A stretch of 64,000 nucleotides of DNA from Paenisporosarcina sp049671445 (GTDB lineage: Bacteria; Bacillota; Bacilli; Bacillales_A; Planococcaceae). Shown in pieces: positions 26,094-35,963 of the stretch. Under the pieces are notes generated by a model. The model did not search any database, was not told the DNA's origin, and was given only the letters and a program-made list of their open reading frames with translations. The position numbers and the translations under genes are program-made. Position 1 is the first letter of the stretch. Every line of letters begins with the position of its first letter. The DNA lies in the NCBI RefSeq assembly GCF_049671445.1, contig NZ_JBATUX010000021.1, forward strand, positions 31,566 through 95,565. The letters run 5' to 3'.

Positions 26094-29000
26094 TTAATTC
26101 CCTAGATATTTATCAAGTTCAGCCAAGATGCTATTAGGTACTGCTTTCTCTCCACCTAATACATCAACGTATTCAACACCCAAGTCTTGTAAATGTTCAC
26201 CAAGTTCTGGTGAAACTTTTTTACCAACGATATAAACACCGCTGCCATCTTTAGCTGCTAATACTCCACCAGCTAAAGCATCTGCGAAGTTCGTACCAGT
26301 TGAAACATAAACGCTCTTCGTGTCATCTGCAAAGAACTTAGAAACAGCAACTGAAGTTGCATAACGGTCTTTTCCTGAGATACGGTGAGCTTTAGGTAAC
26401 GCTTTGAATACACTATCATTTATAGCTCCAATACCACCGATAACGTAAGACATCTCTACGCTAGCTTTAGCTAAAGCATCTTTTGTAGCAGCTGGTAAAG
26501 CTTTATCACGAGTTAATAGGATTGGCATTCCTTGCTCAGCCGCATAGCTTGAAACTGACAATGCATCCGGGAAGTTTAAGCCACTTGCTATTACAGCAGT
26601 ATCGAATTTACCGAATTTGCTAGCAATTTTCGCTGCAGTTTCATAACGGTCTTTTCCTGAAATACGCTCAACTTTAATTCCAGATTGAGTTAGTTTAGCT
26701 ACAACTTCTTTAGAAATTGCACCTTCTCCACCAAGAACAACCACTTTAGAAGCACCTAAGCGCTTGATTTCATCATAAGTAAATGCAGGTAGTGAAGTTG
26801 ATTTAGATAACAACAATGGTCCACCTAAGTGATGAGCTAATGGAACACCAGCTAATGCGTCAGCGTATTGATCGCCACGAGCAAGAACTACTGTTTCTGC
26901 AGAATCCCATCCTTCTTTACTTACTTTCACCGCTGTTTCATATCGATCTGCTCCTGAAATACGTTCAGCACGTAACTCTGATGCAGAGCGTTCAACTTTA
27001 ACTTCTTTCGTAACTTTATTTCCTGCAGCATCTTCAACAACTACATTGAATGTATTTACACCTTTAGCTAAATCAACAGATACTGCTACTTTTTCATCCG
27101 TAGGTGTAAGGAATTTCGTTTCATCAATGAATTCACGATTAAAGACAACATCTCCATCCACAGTTACTTTAGCAGCGTTAAAGTTATCTTTAACAAATAC
27201 ATTGAAATCTAATTTCGTAACATCATTATTTACTACCGATGGAGCGTCATGACCAACAGTTGGTGCTGTAGAGTCAACATAGATAGGACGAGCTATTTCA
27301 AATGCGTTGCCATTTACATCTACTGCTTTGATCTTAATGTTTTTGTATCCATCAGTAGTAAAGGCTACAGTTGTTTCGAAATTGTAAACTTTTTTCACTG
27401 CGTCATAAGTAAACGCAACATCTTTTCCTTCAACAGTTAGAGAAGCAAGAGCTTCATCCTGCACAGTACCTTTTACTAATACATTTTTTGTATTGTAAAG
27501 ACCTAATGCAGAAGGTGTCGCATCGCCTAGGAAAATAATAGGCAAGTTATCATCGCCAATTACGTTTCCTTCATAACCAACATTGTATGCGTGATCGACA
27601 GGTACTACATCAATAGATTTTACATCTTTTGCTTCATAACCATAGTCACCTAAGTTAACTTCTGTTTTAGATGCATCTAGATACGTTTTGCCAGTTACAT
27701 CTACACCATTGATGTAAAGTGCATAGAATGCAGTACCGACACCTTCATCAGCAAATTTGAAATTAGCTAGGTTTGTTCCAGCGTTATATGAAATTTCTGC
27801 AGTTGGAGCAACTGTATCTACATAAACTGGTAGTTTAGTTGACTGCCATTCAGCATTTTCATAGTCCACTTTAGCTTTAAGCTCATAATGGTATAAACCA
27901 TCTGCAACTGTTTCATTTTTAACTTTACCATCCCAAATACGAGACTCTTTGTAAGAGTACCAGCTACCATTTCCGGCATTGTAGTAGTTTTTACGAACAT
28001 CTTGTTCTTTATTAACTGAACGTAATTGATTCGTACCAGTGCTATCTAATACATTTGTTTCAAATTCTTTTGCGTTACGTAGTAAAGATGGCAATGCAAG
28101 AACATCTTCCAAAATTCCATCGTTATTTGGAGACATTACATATACTTGTTTCCCATCCACTTCAATTGTATCTTGGAAATAGTTACCTTTATCAGTTAAC
28201 ATATTAGAGAATTTATTTAAATCGAATAGGTATTGATAGAACTTATCGTCACCTTCAAAATCGTCTACGATCGCAGGACGGTCCCACTCACCATAGAAGC
28301 CGATATATGGAACAACTAAATCAGGGTTTGTTACATCTTTACTGTTGAATTTCAAGAAACCTTCAACAAATACGTCTTGTTCGATTGCTTTGAAAATGTC
28401 TTCACCATCATTGTTAAGTCCTGGAACTTTAGCGTCTGTTAAATCGATTGTAACCGTAACATCCACTTTCCCATTTGCAGGAACTGTAACTGTTTCTGGT
28501 GCAGATACTTTCACGTCTTTTAAGTCACCAGACTGTAATTGGTTATAGACAGTTTCGCCATACTCTTCGAATCTATCAGCAAGTACTGAAGTGTCTACAT
28601 CATACTCAACAGCTTTATCTGTTAAGTTTTCAGCTGTAACTGTCATAGAGAATGTTTTGCTTTGGAAATCTTTAACGTTTACTTTTGCTTCTCCAGTAGT
28701 TTTATCCGTTACGACAACTGGTGTATTAACAGCAGCAAACAATTGCATCATACCTGCACCTTGACGTCGAGGAGAAACTTCTTTGCCGTCTAAACCTGTT
28801 GTAATATCAGCAGTGTTCATTAATAACTTTTTAGCCAAACGTGTACGTTGATCAGCTGTATAACCGTCAAAACGCGCATCACCTTTAAGGTATTGTTGAA
28901 TTAACGCTGCTCCACCTGCAACGTGTGGCGCCGCCATTGACGTACCGCTCATAACCGTATATTTATCGTCATTTACTGTTGAGTAAATATTTCCACCTGG

Positions 29001-30743
29001 AGCTGAAAGTTCTGGTTTGAACTCTAAGTCTGGTGTTACTCCCCATGAAGTAAAGTCAGTTGAACGGCCTACTTCTGGATTTTCTTTTTTATCAGTTTGA
29101 TCTACACCTAAAGTAACAGAACCACCATCTTTAAGAACTTCTTCAAGTGCTAAACCTTCAGCACGTGTTGATTTCATAAATGGAATATCCCAGCCACCTT
29201 GGTCTTTGTAGAACACTGTAGATGTTGAGTTATATACAACGATTCCTGCCGCACCAGCTGCTGCAGCATTAATTGTTTTATCGACAAATGTGTGTACTCC
29301 ACGTTCTACAAGTACAACTTTGCCTTTAACATCGATTCCATCGTAATCTGATTTAGCTCCTAATGCAGATTGATTTCCTGTTAACCCTTTCAAACTTACA
29401 ACTTCTACTTCACCAAGTTTTGTCCAATCATCTACACCGTAACCAGTGATTGATTGTCCTTCACCTGTTAATTTATGAGTAAACTCATAAACTAAGTTTC
29501 CTGTTGCTGCAACTTGAACTGTATCTTTGTTTAATCCAGGAGAGCCTACTAAACCATAGTCAGGATTTTGATAATGTGGATTGTCAAAGCCATAACCGAT
29601 AGTACCTGAGTTACCCGCTGAAACAGATGCCACAATTCCATTTGCAACTGCTTTAGAAATCGCTAAATCTTCTGCACTGTTTTCTTCATAGAAAGAAGAT
29701 GTTGAACCTAAACTCATGTTCAATACATCTGCACCTAATTTAACTGCATCATCAATAGCCGCTAAGTAAATATCAGAGAATGTCGATGGGAAGTTCGGGT
29801 CATTACTGAAAACTTTCATGCCTAGTAGTTGAGATTCTGGTGCAACCCCTTTGATACCACCGTTAGTCGTATCTCCGTTTGCTCCAACAGTTCCTGCTAC
29901 GTGCATACCATGCATAGATGCATCAGGACCAAGATCCTTGATCGTATCATTTTGATCATAGTAGTTATATGCAAAAGGAACTTTAGGCGTATAGAATTTA
30001 CCAGTCAAACCTGAAGCTGTTACTTCAGCAGAAGTAAGTTCTCCTGAATCTGAATTAGTTAAAACAAAATCTTTGTGGTCTGGATCAATACCCGAATCGA
30101 TTACGGCTACAATCATTCCTTCACCTTTATACTTAGCATCAGCCCAAGTTTGATAAGACTGAATAAAGTCATGACTTGTCGTCATATCTGGCGTAACTTG
30201 TGGTTTTTCGTACTCATTCGCTAAATAAACTTTTTTAACATTTGGTAAACTTTCAATTTTCTTAACGTCAGCAAAGCGTACTTGTCCACTGAATCCGTTG
30301 AAAGTAGTTGTATAGTCAAATTGTGCATCGAAATCGATACCTCGAGAAGAAATTGTGTTTTTTAATGTCTTATGAGTCTTTTTAAGACTTGAATCAATGT
30401 TTGCTTTTTCAGTAGAAGATAATTCTTTGTAAAGTAAACCTTTTCCAGTTGCAACTTCAACTGCAGAAGATCCCTCTACTTCGACAATAACTCGAACTTG
30501 ATCATTTTCATTCAGATTAGCTTTCAAATCTTTGTTTTTTTCGAATTTCTTGTCGGCAAGTTGTTTCACAAGCTTCGCCTTTTCATTCGATAATACGTTT
30601 AGTACTTTCGCATCTTTTTCAAGATCAGTACTAGAATCTTTTGAATTAGTCTGTGCCGAGATAAAAGAAGCGTTACTAAGTACTAGGCCTGTTGCTAAGA
30701 ATGTCGATAGATACTTTTTCCATGCTTTTGAACCAGTTGCCAA
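26094..30743 (-). CDS. Vpr-like S8 subtilase with CWB2 wall anchor
   Basis: 1549 residues: signal peptide (1-30), I9 inhibitor propeptide (about 65-175), S8 catalytic domain with Asp in VIDSGIDPDHKDF, His in MHGMHVAGTVG and Ser in SGTSMAAPHVAGG, a PA domain inserted between His and Ser (about 455-560), DUF1034/Fn3-like and Ig-like domains (about 690-1260), and three C-terminal CWB2 repeats (about 1270-1549; RISGADRYETA, RISGKDRYETA, RISGKDRYATS). It is a secreted, wall-bound protease that probably matures itself. CWB2 binds anionic secondary wall polymer in Clostridioides difficile. All catalytic residues are present. Confidence 0.94.
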   Translation of the reverse strand: MATGSKAWKKYLSTFLATGLVLSNASFISAQTNSKDSSTDLEKDAKVLNVLSNEKAKLVKQLADKKFEKNKDLKANLNENDQVRVIVEVEGSSAVEVATGKGLLYKELSSTEKANIDSSLKKTHKTLKNTISSRGIDFDAQFDYTTTFNGFSGQVRFADVKKIESLPNVKKVYLANEYEKPQVTPDMTTSHDFIQSYQTWADAKYKGEGMIVAVIDSGIDPDHKDFVLTNSDSGELTSAEVTASGLTGKFYTPKVPFAYNYYDQNDTIKDLGPDASMHGMHVAGTVGANGDTTNGGIKGVAPESQLLGMKVFSNDPNFPSTFSDIYLAAIDDAVKLGADVLNMSLGSTSSFYEENSAEDLAISKAVANGIVASVSAGNSGTIGYGFDNPHYQNPDYGLVGSPGLNKDTVQVAATGNLVYEFTHKLTGEGQSITGYGVDDWTKLGEVEVVSLKGLTGNQSALGAKSDYDGIDVKGKVVLVERGVHTFVDKTINAAAAGAAGIVVYNSTSTVFYKDQGGWDIPFMKSTRAEGLALEEVLKDGGSVTLGVDQTDKKENPEVGRSTDFTSWGVTPDLEFKPELSAPGGNIYSTVNDDKYTVMSGTSMAAPHVAGGAALIQQYLKGDARFDGYTADQRTRLAKKLLMNTADITTGLDGKEVSPRRQGAGMMQLFAAVNTPVVVTDKTTGEAKVNVKDFQSKTFSMTVTAENLTDKAVEYDVDTSVLADRFEEYGETVYNQLQSGDLKDVKVSAPETVTVPANGKVDVTVTIDLTDAKVPGLNNDGEDIFKAIEQDVFVEGFLKFNSKDVTNPDLVVPYIGFYGEWDRPAIVDDFEGDDKFYQYLFDLNKFSNMLTDKGNYFQDTIEVDGKQVYVMSPNNDGILEDVLALPSLLRNAKEFETNVLDSTGTNQLRSVNKEQDVRKNYYNAGNGSWYSYKESRIWDGKVKNETVADGLYHYELKAKVDYENAEWQSTKLPVYVDTVAPTAEISYNAGTNLANFKFADEGVGTAFYALYINGVDVTGKTYLDASKTEVNLGDYGYEAKDVKSIDVVPVDHAYNVGYEGNVIGDDNLPIIFLGDATPSALGLYNTKNVLVKGTVQDEALASLTVEGKDVAFTYDAVKKVYNFETTVAFTTDGYKNIKIKAVDVNGNAFEIARPIYVDSTAPTVGHDAPSVVNNDVTKLDFNVFVKDNFNAAKVTVDGDVVFNREFIDETKFLTPTDEKVAVSVDLAKGVNTFNVVVEDAAGNKVTKEVKVERSASELRAERISGADRYETAVKVSKEGWDSAETVVLARGDQYADALAGVPLAHHLGGPLLLSKSTSLPAFTYDEIKRLGASKVVVLGGEGAISKEVVAKLTQSGIKVERISGKDRYETAAKIASKFGKFDTAVIASGLNFPDALSVSSYAAEQGMPILLTRDKALPAATKDALAKASVEMSYVIGGIGAINDSVFKALPKAHRISGKDRYATSVAVSKFFADDTKSVYVSTGTNFADALAGGVLAAKDGSGVYIVGKKVSPELGEHLQDLGVEYVDVLGGEKAVPNSILAELDKYLGN

Positions 30744-30892
30744 ACTTATTTCCTCCCTTTAATTACCTATTAACAGTAGAGAAACTAAAAGACTATTTAT
30801 TCAGTTTAAATCTCTCTCCATGACAAATCATACCAAATGGACCATATGAAGGTCAATAGATTTTTGATAATTTACTATATTCAAAATTTGGC

Positions 30893-30945
30893 TGTAATCA
30901 ATGTGTAACGTTAATATTATAGTGTTAAACGGCGGAGTCTGTTAA
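30893..30945. promoter_or_regulatory. Divergent promoter region with WalR-type box
   Basis: For the subtilase (minus): TTAACA (30945-30940), 18 bp, TATAAT (30921-30916). On the plus strand TGTAAT-CAATG-TGTAAC (30893-30909) fits TGTWAH-N5-TGTWAH. The box lies just downstream of the subtilase start point and has no -10 at the 22-bp spacing seen elsewhere here, so repression or a chance match is possible. Confidence 0.4.
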
Positions 30946-30997
30946 AATCAACAATGGTGACTTGAAGGATTAAAGTATTTCGTTCGGAGTGAATTTA

Positions 30998-32521
30998 ATG
31001 AAGAAAAATTTGACCATTTCTGGTTTATTACTTATAATCGCGACCCTTATATTAAAATTTTCAGGGCTATTACGAGATATGGTTCTAGCCTATTATTTTG
31101 GAGATTCAAATGAAGCTAGTGCATATTTAGTAGCATTTATATTACCAAATATTTTTATTTTATTTTTTGCAACAGGCATGAAAAATAGTTTTGTACCTAG
31201 CTATATTTTGGCAGCTAAAAATAATAATGCCCAACATCATTTTTCACAAGTATTGCGCGTTACTACACTGTTTGGCATCGCGGTTACAGCCATTGGCATT
31301 GCACTCTCACCAATCATCCTGCCTCGCATGTATCCCGACTTTAATGCAGATACGATACAACTTACGATTACCGTTGCAACGATCTTCTTTGTATCAATAA
31401 CTTTTGCTGCGATGAATTCTGTTTATGAAGCTTATTTAGATGCTGAAAGTCGATATTCTATTTCAGTTTTCTCACAAACCATTGTGATAACATCGTCTAT
31501 CTTATCAGCCATATTATTTTCAGAACAACTTGGCGTTTATGCTTTTGCGTATGGCTATTTAGTTGGAGCAATTCTCTCATTCGTCATAAAAAAATTATTC
31601 TTTATCCCTAAAAATTCTCATACTATTTTTGGCAAACTCGACAAAAAAGAGATTCAGCCATTTGTCATGGTGTTTATTCCAGTAGCCATTACCGTGATGG
31701 TTGGTCAAGTGAATCTCATTATTGATACTATTTTTGCAGGACAATTTGCAGAACAAGCCGTTTCTTATTTAAATTACGCTAAAAATATTGTGCATTTCCC
31801 TCAAGCTATAATCGGTGTCACGATTGGGACAATTATTTTCCCTGTCCTTTCGAAGGCAGTTGCTAATAAAGATGAACAACAATTTAACCGCAGTGTAGAA
31901 AAGGGATTAATTCTTACGCTGTTTTTATTACTTCCTGCAATTGCCGGCATGATGATTTTAATGCAAGAGTTAATTGAAGTTATCTATCAACGTGGAGCAT
32001 TCACTAAAACGGCCACAACGGCAACGGCAACTGTCGCTTATTATTATGTTGGTTCAGTGTTATTTTTTAGTTTACAAAACACGATTAATAAAGCTTTTTA
32101 TGCAAAGCAAAATGGGCATATAATTTTGCGTATTAGTATCTTTTCAGTATTTCTAAATATTGGACTCAACTTCTTATTTATATACTTGTTAAAATCATAT
32201 ATAGGGATACCATTAGCTTCTTCCGTTATGGCTGTCGTTTATTTCGTTTTAAATATTATTGTCTATCAAAAAACGGAAACTCGTTTGAACTGGCCTTATT
32301 TAATGAAAAGCACAGGGAAAATCATACTTTCTTTAGGAATTATGATTGCCGTTATTCTTTTAGCTGGAACTTTTTTGAAGGACCTGCATCCGATCGTTAA
32401 CATCTTGATTACAAGTATAATTGGAGCAATCGTTTACCTAACATCTAGCTACCTACTTAAAATCGATGTGTTTTCTGATGTAGTGAAGCGATTTACAAAG
32501 AGGAGTGTGCAAGCGAAGTGA
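30998..32521 (+). CDS. MurJ/MviN-family lipid-linked glycan flippase
   Basis: 507 residues with about 14 membrane helices of the MviN/MurJ family (LKFSGLLRDMVLAYYFG, AGQFAEQAVSYLNYAKNIVHFPQAIIGVTIGTIIFPVLSK). The start is the ATG at 30998, eight bases from GGAG; a GTG at 30989 overlaps the site. First gene of a tight four-gene cluster with a deacetylase, an O-ligase-like protein and an acetyltransferase, so it probably exports a polysaccharide repeat unit rather than lipid II. Confidence 0.88.
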   Translation: MKKNLTISGLLLIIATLILKFSGLLRDMVLAYYFGDSNEASAYLVAFILPNIFILFFATGMKNSFVPSYILAAKNNNAQHHFSQVLRVTTLFGIAVTAIGIALSPIILPRMYPDFNADTIQLTITVATIFFVSITFAAMNSVYEAYLDAESRYSISVFSQTIVITSSILSAILFSEQLGVYAFAYGYLVGAILSFVIKKLFFIPKNSHTIFGKLDKKEIQPFVMVFIPVAITVMVGQVNLIIDTIFAGQFAEQAVSYLNYAKNIVHFPQAIIGVTIGTIIFPVLSKAVANKDEQQFNRSVEKGLILTLFLLLPAIAGMMILMQELIEVIYQRGAFTKTATTATATVAYYYVGSVLFFSLQNTINKAFYAKQNGHIILRISIFSVFLNIGLNFLFIYLLKSYIGIPLASSVMAVVYFVLNIIVYQKTETRLNWPYLMKSTGKIILSLGIMIAVILLAGTFLKDLHPIVNILITSIIGAIVYLTSSYLLKIDVFSDVVKRFTKRSVQAK

Positions 32522-33399
32522 AACAACTACTCATGAAAGCAATAAATCCGCTGGCAATTCCGTTAACCAAAACTATTTTAAAACGTTTTTATTCAGGGAA
32601 TCTGCCTGTTACTCAACTTGAACCAATACAAAATGTTGTCGTTTTTGCCCCCCATGTTGACGATGAAACAATCGGGCTTGGTGGTACGATTAAAAAGTAC
32701 ACGGATCAACAAACGAAGGTTCATATTGTCAATGTAACAGATGGTGGGAAAAGTAATCGTCATGTCAGTAACTTATCTGACATTCGTAAACAAGAATTGA
32801 AATTGATTCAACCTATTCTTGGGATTACATCACTTTCATTTCTAGATTATCCAGATGGTCAAGTGAATACTATCCAGTCTTCTGAAGACTTTGTGAAAGT
32901 CTTAGAAGAGTTAAAACCCGAAATCGTCTATACAACCAGTTTTATTGACGCACATACGGATCATACTGCAACAGCTCATTTACTTGCAGATGCTTTAAAG
33001 AATTCAAAACACCAACCAAAATTGATTAGACAATATGAAATCAATTGTCCTGTTCCCCCAGAATTTATTAACTGTGTGATTGATATTACGAATGAAAATA
33101 ATACGAAGCTCCAAGCGATCACTTACTTTAAATCCCAAGTAATCGCATTTGATGGCTTTATCTTATTATCAAAACTCAAATCATCGATGGTTTCGAAAAA
33201 CCTATCGAATGTTGAAACTTTTATTGAATCAACTGTTGAAGAGTTTATTACTCAGTCCGATTTTCTAAAATCTAAAAACCTAGTCGATTTTTCACAAGTC
33301 TTTAAACAAGCAAATCGTAGTTCGACATTATTACTCGCTATATTCAAAAATTTAGACAAAAAACGAGAGATTTATAAACAACTTAAGAATCTTTCCTAA
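32518..33399 (+). CDS. PIG-L/LmbE family deacetylase
   Basis: 293 residues. The metal-binding motif appears as PHVDDE (about 43-48; usual form PHPDDE), with THTDHT-like DAHTDHTATAH (about 142-152) as the second site. The family removes acetyl groups from GlcNAc-type sugars using zinc. The GTG start overlaps the flippase stop (GTGA). Context suggests it deacetylates a sugar in the exported polymer or its lipid precursor. Confidence 0.85.
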   Translation: MKQLLMKAINPLAIPLTKTILKRFYSGNLPVTQLEPIQNVVVFAPHVDDETIGLGGTIKKYTDQQTKVHIVNVTDGGKSNRHVSNLSDIRKQELKLIQPILGITSLSFLDYPDGQVNTIQSSEDFVKVLEELKPEIVYTTSFIDAHTDHTATAHLLADALKNSKHQPKLIRQYEINCPVPPEFINCVIDITNENNTKLQAITYFKSQVIAFDGFILLSKLKSSMVSKNLSNVETFIESTVEEFITQSDFLKSKNLVDFSQVFKQANRSSTLLLAIFKNLDKKREIYKQLKNLS

Positions 33400-33412
33400 A
33401 ACGGAGGTCCCT

Positions 33413-34879
33413 ATGCGACAAAATTATAACAAGTATTTACCTTATATATGGCCAGGTGTTCTGGTTATTTTCCTATTAGCTGCTTATAGTATGAACTCCA
33501 TACTAGGTTACTTAGTTTCATTCGTGCTTTTCATTGTAGCTTTAGCAAGTCCGAAAAAAGCAATATTATTACTTCTATTGTATGTACCGATTCGACCGTT
33601 TCTCATAGAGTTTAATCCGTCACTACGGTTAGCTGGAGATTTGATGATTGCTGGTGCGTTCCTTAACGTGGTATGGCAATCTCGTCATAACCTTCGCTCC
33701 CTTTTATCATTCCATGTGTTTGAGTACGGATATTTCGCCTTTTTAATCATTGGTTCATTTTCGGCAATTGTTAATAGAATCGAAATAGGACCTATAGTAC
33801 TTCAATTACGAGCGTTTATTATATTTTATTTAATTTATTACATCGTTAAGAGACTTGATATTAAAAAAGAAGATATTATACAAGTTTTGCATGTTTTCAT
33901 TTGGACAACTCTTTTAATTATCATCCAAGCGTTAATAGAAAAATTATCAATCAGAGGGCTTTTCATGCCAGAAGCATGGAAACAACTGCCCCTATCATCT
34001 AAGAATCGAGTTCGAATTTATGGAATGGTTGGAAATCCAAATGTTTTAGGCATTTATCTTGGATTTGCTTACTTCTTATTCTATTATGCGAAAAAATACA
34101 TTTTGCAATACAACAAAGTATGGATGCAAATTTTACAATACGTAACAATCGGGATTTTTGTGTTAACGTATTCTCGTGGAACGTGGATTGGATTCTTCAT
34201 CATTGCATTGGTTTATGTTATTGCTTCGCGCAATTTCGTCTTATTTAAAACCATTGTCATGCAAGTAGCCATTGCGCTTGTTGTTATTGTCTTACCAATT
34301 AACCTTCTAACGAATTTCATTGAAGACACTTCCATTGGTCAAGAAAAAGTACAAAATATACAGAAATTTGATGTTGGTGGCAGCTCAGGCTTTGTTGATC
34401 GAGTTGGTAGCACATTTAGTGACGATACCATCACAGGTAGTCAAAGTTCAGGACGTCTCTTTATTGTAAAAAAAGGCTTCGAAGTCTTTAAAGATTACCC
34501 GATTATGGGTACAGGCTTCTCAACTTTTGGCGATTCAGCGTCTCTTTCACGTATTTCACCTATCTCAGCAAAATACGAGATTGATAGAACGTTCTATTCA
34601 GACAATCAGTACATTCAAATCATCGTTCAAACTGGAATACTTGGTGTAATAAGCTTTGCAGTATTCTTGCTTGGCATGTTAGTTGCATTAGTAAAAATTA
34701 AGCGCTCAAAACTTACAAAACTCATGATTGGTATTGTTTTCGGAGCTTTCTTTATGGGGCTTGTGTATAACTTATGGGAAGCAGATGTTTTTACCTTACT
34801 ATTCTTTGCTTTCCTAGCTGTCACTTTAAATGGTCAGTCTAAATTCCAATCAATTCACGAAGACCTTACAAGGAGTTGA
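33413..34879 (+). CDS. O-antigen ligase/polymerase-like membrane protein
   Basis: 488 residues with about 12 helices and a large external loop (about 295-385) carrying GRLFIVKKGFEVFKDYPIMGTG, the Wzy_C / WaaL signature region. Such proteins polymerise or ligate lipid-linked glycans outside the membrane. Ribosome site GGAGG, 14 bp after the deacetylase. Confidence 0.85.
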   Translation: MRQNYNKYLPYIWPGVLVIFLLAAYSMNSILGYLVSFVLFIVALASPKKAILLLLLYVPIRPFLIEFNPSLRLAGDLMIAGAFLNVVWQSRHNLRSLLSFHVFEYGYFAFLIIGSFSAIVNRIEIGPIVLQLRAFIIFYLIYYIVKRLDIKKEDIIQVLHVFIWTTLLIIIQALIEKLSIRGLFMPEAWKQLPLSSKNRVRIYGMVGNPNVLGIYLGFAYFLFYYAKKYILQYNKVWMQILQYVTIGIFVLTYSRGTWIGFFIIALVYVIASRNFVLFKTIVMQVAIALVVIVLPINLLTNFIEDTSIGQEKVQNIQKFDVGGSSGFVDRVGSTFSDDTITGSQSSGRLFIVKKGFEVFKDYPIMGTGFSTFGDSASLSRISPISAKYEIDRTFYSDNQYIQIIVQTGILGVISFAVFLLGMLVALVKIKRSKLTKLMIGIVFGAFFMGLVYNLWEADVFTLLFFAFLAVTLNGQSKFQSIHEDLTRS

Positions 34880-34884
34880 GAGAA

Positions 34885-35790
34885 TTGATTCGTACTTACT
34901 TAGCAGGTGATGAGGCAGGTATTAATGCTTTGTTTGGAGCCGTTTTCTCAAAAAAACGTTCATTAACAGAGTGGCAATGGAAATTCGAAACACTCGGTTC
35001 TCACTTACCGATTATTATTGTGGCAGAGGAAGATGATCAAATAGTTGGTCACGCTGCATGCTTGTTATTTGAAGGAAGTAATGTGGACGGTTCCCCTATT
35101 CTAATTGGGGAACGTGTTGACATTATGGTTCATCCTGATTATCAAGGCCGAGGCATCTATCAAAAAATTGTCAAAGCGCTTATTGAAGATAGTGAACGCC
35201 AAAACGTAGCTTATTTATACGGCTTTCCAGCAGAAAAAGCCAAAAATATCTTTATTAAAATGGCACATGCAACTGACTTAGGAAACATTAACCGCTATGT
35301 TTCTATGAATTTACCAAGTTTACGTAAAAAACGCACTCACCAATTGATGAAAACATTGTCCGAAACAGATTTAATAAAAATGTCTAATGTTAAAGGTACA
35401 TCTGCTATTCATGTAAACCGTTCCCTGGCATTTTTAACAAGTCGCTATATGAAACATCCAACAATCGATTACTATGTATATCAATCAGATTCAGCCTATA
35501 TTATTTACCGACTCGATTACTTGAAATCAGTCATTCCTGTTTATACAATTGTGGATATTTTAGCTGATGATGAACTTTCAATTGTAAAAAGCTTTAAAAA
35601 ATCTTTAGGGACTGGCATTGTTTCAACTTGGGGCATACCGAATACCCCACTTGAAGCAGCACTTGTCAAAACGGGATTTAAGGTCCATTCAAGTCCTATG
35701 CCATTTGTGGTGAAAACTTTAACTGCTCATGATTATGGACAAGAATTTAACAATTGGCGAATTCTACAAGGCGATGTTGATTCTTTTTAA
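34885..35790 (+). CDS. GNAT family N-acetyltransferase
   Basis: About 301 residues. The acetyl-CoA loop motif VHPDYQGRGIYQKIV (about 86-100) follows DIM. The C-terminal half lacks known motifs but resembles the double-GNAT layout. I choose the TTG at 34885, nine bases from AGGAG; the TTG at 34876 abuts it. Last gene of the flippase cluster, presumably acetylating a sugar of the polymer. Confidence 0.78.
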   Translation: MIRTYLAGDEAGINALFGAVFSKKRSLTEWQWKFETLGSHLPIIIVAEEDDQIVGHAACLLFEGSNVDGSPILIGERVDIMVHPDYQGRGIYQKIVKALIEDSERQNVAYLYGFPAEKAKNIFIKMAHATDLGNINRYVSMNLPSLRKKRTHQLMKTLSETDLIKMSNVKGTSAIHVNRSLAFLTSRYMKHPTIDYYVYQSDSAYIIYRLDYLKSVIPVYTIVDILADDELSIVKSFKKSLGTGIVSTWGIPNTPLEAALVKTGFKVHSSPMPFVVKTLTAHDYGQEFNNWRILQGDVDSF

Positions 35791-35792
35791 AT

Positions 35793-35905
35793 AGGCTATG
35801 TTAAATATTGCTGTTGATATTCCGCAAAACAGTTACGCTTTGCGCTAGCTTTGAAACATGAAAGTGCGTTGGAACGAAAATCAACAATAACGTTTGATTG
35901 AGCCT
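35793..35905. repeat. Reduced MITE-like element, copy D
   Basis: Ends are inverted: AGGCT...ATTGCTGTTGATATTCC on the left and GGAACGAAAATCAACAATAA...AGCCT on the right. The middle (CGCTAGCTTTGAAACATGAAA) matches the right end of copy C (CGCTAGCTTCGAAACATGAAA at 56005-56025), but the long GC-rich body is missing. Probably a deletion derivative. Confidence 0.6.
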
Positions 35906-35917
35906 TTAAATACACAA

Positions 35918-35951
35918 AAAGCCCGATGACAGGAAACTGTCATCGGGCTTT
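35918..35951. terminator. Bidirectional terminator
   Basis: 15-bp stem AAAGCCCGATGACAG / CTGTCATCGGGCTTT with a GAAA loop, between the converging GNAT and nucleotidase genes. Confidence 0.92.
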
Positions 35952-35963
35952 CCTTGTTAATTC

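Noticed and set aside
30893..30909. WalR activation of the flippase gene
   Set aside because: The box matches but no -10 lies at the 22-bp spacing seen at the other two sites, so I list it only as a weak candidate.
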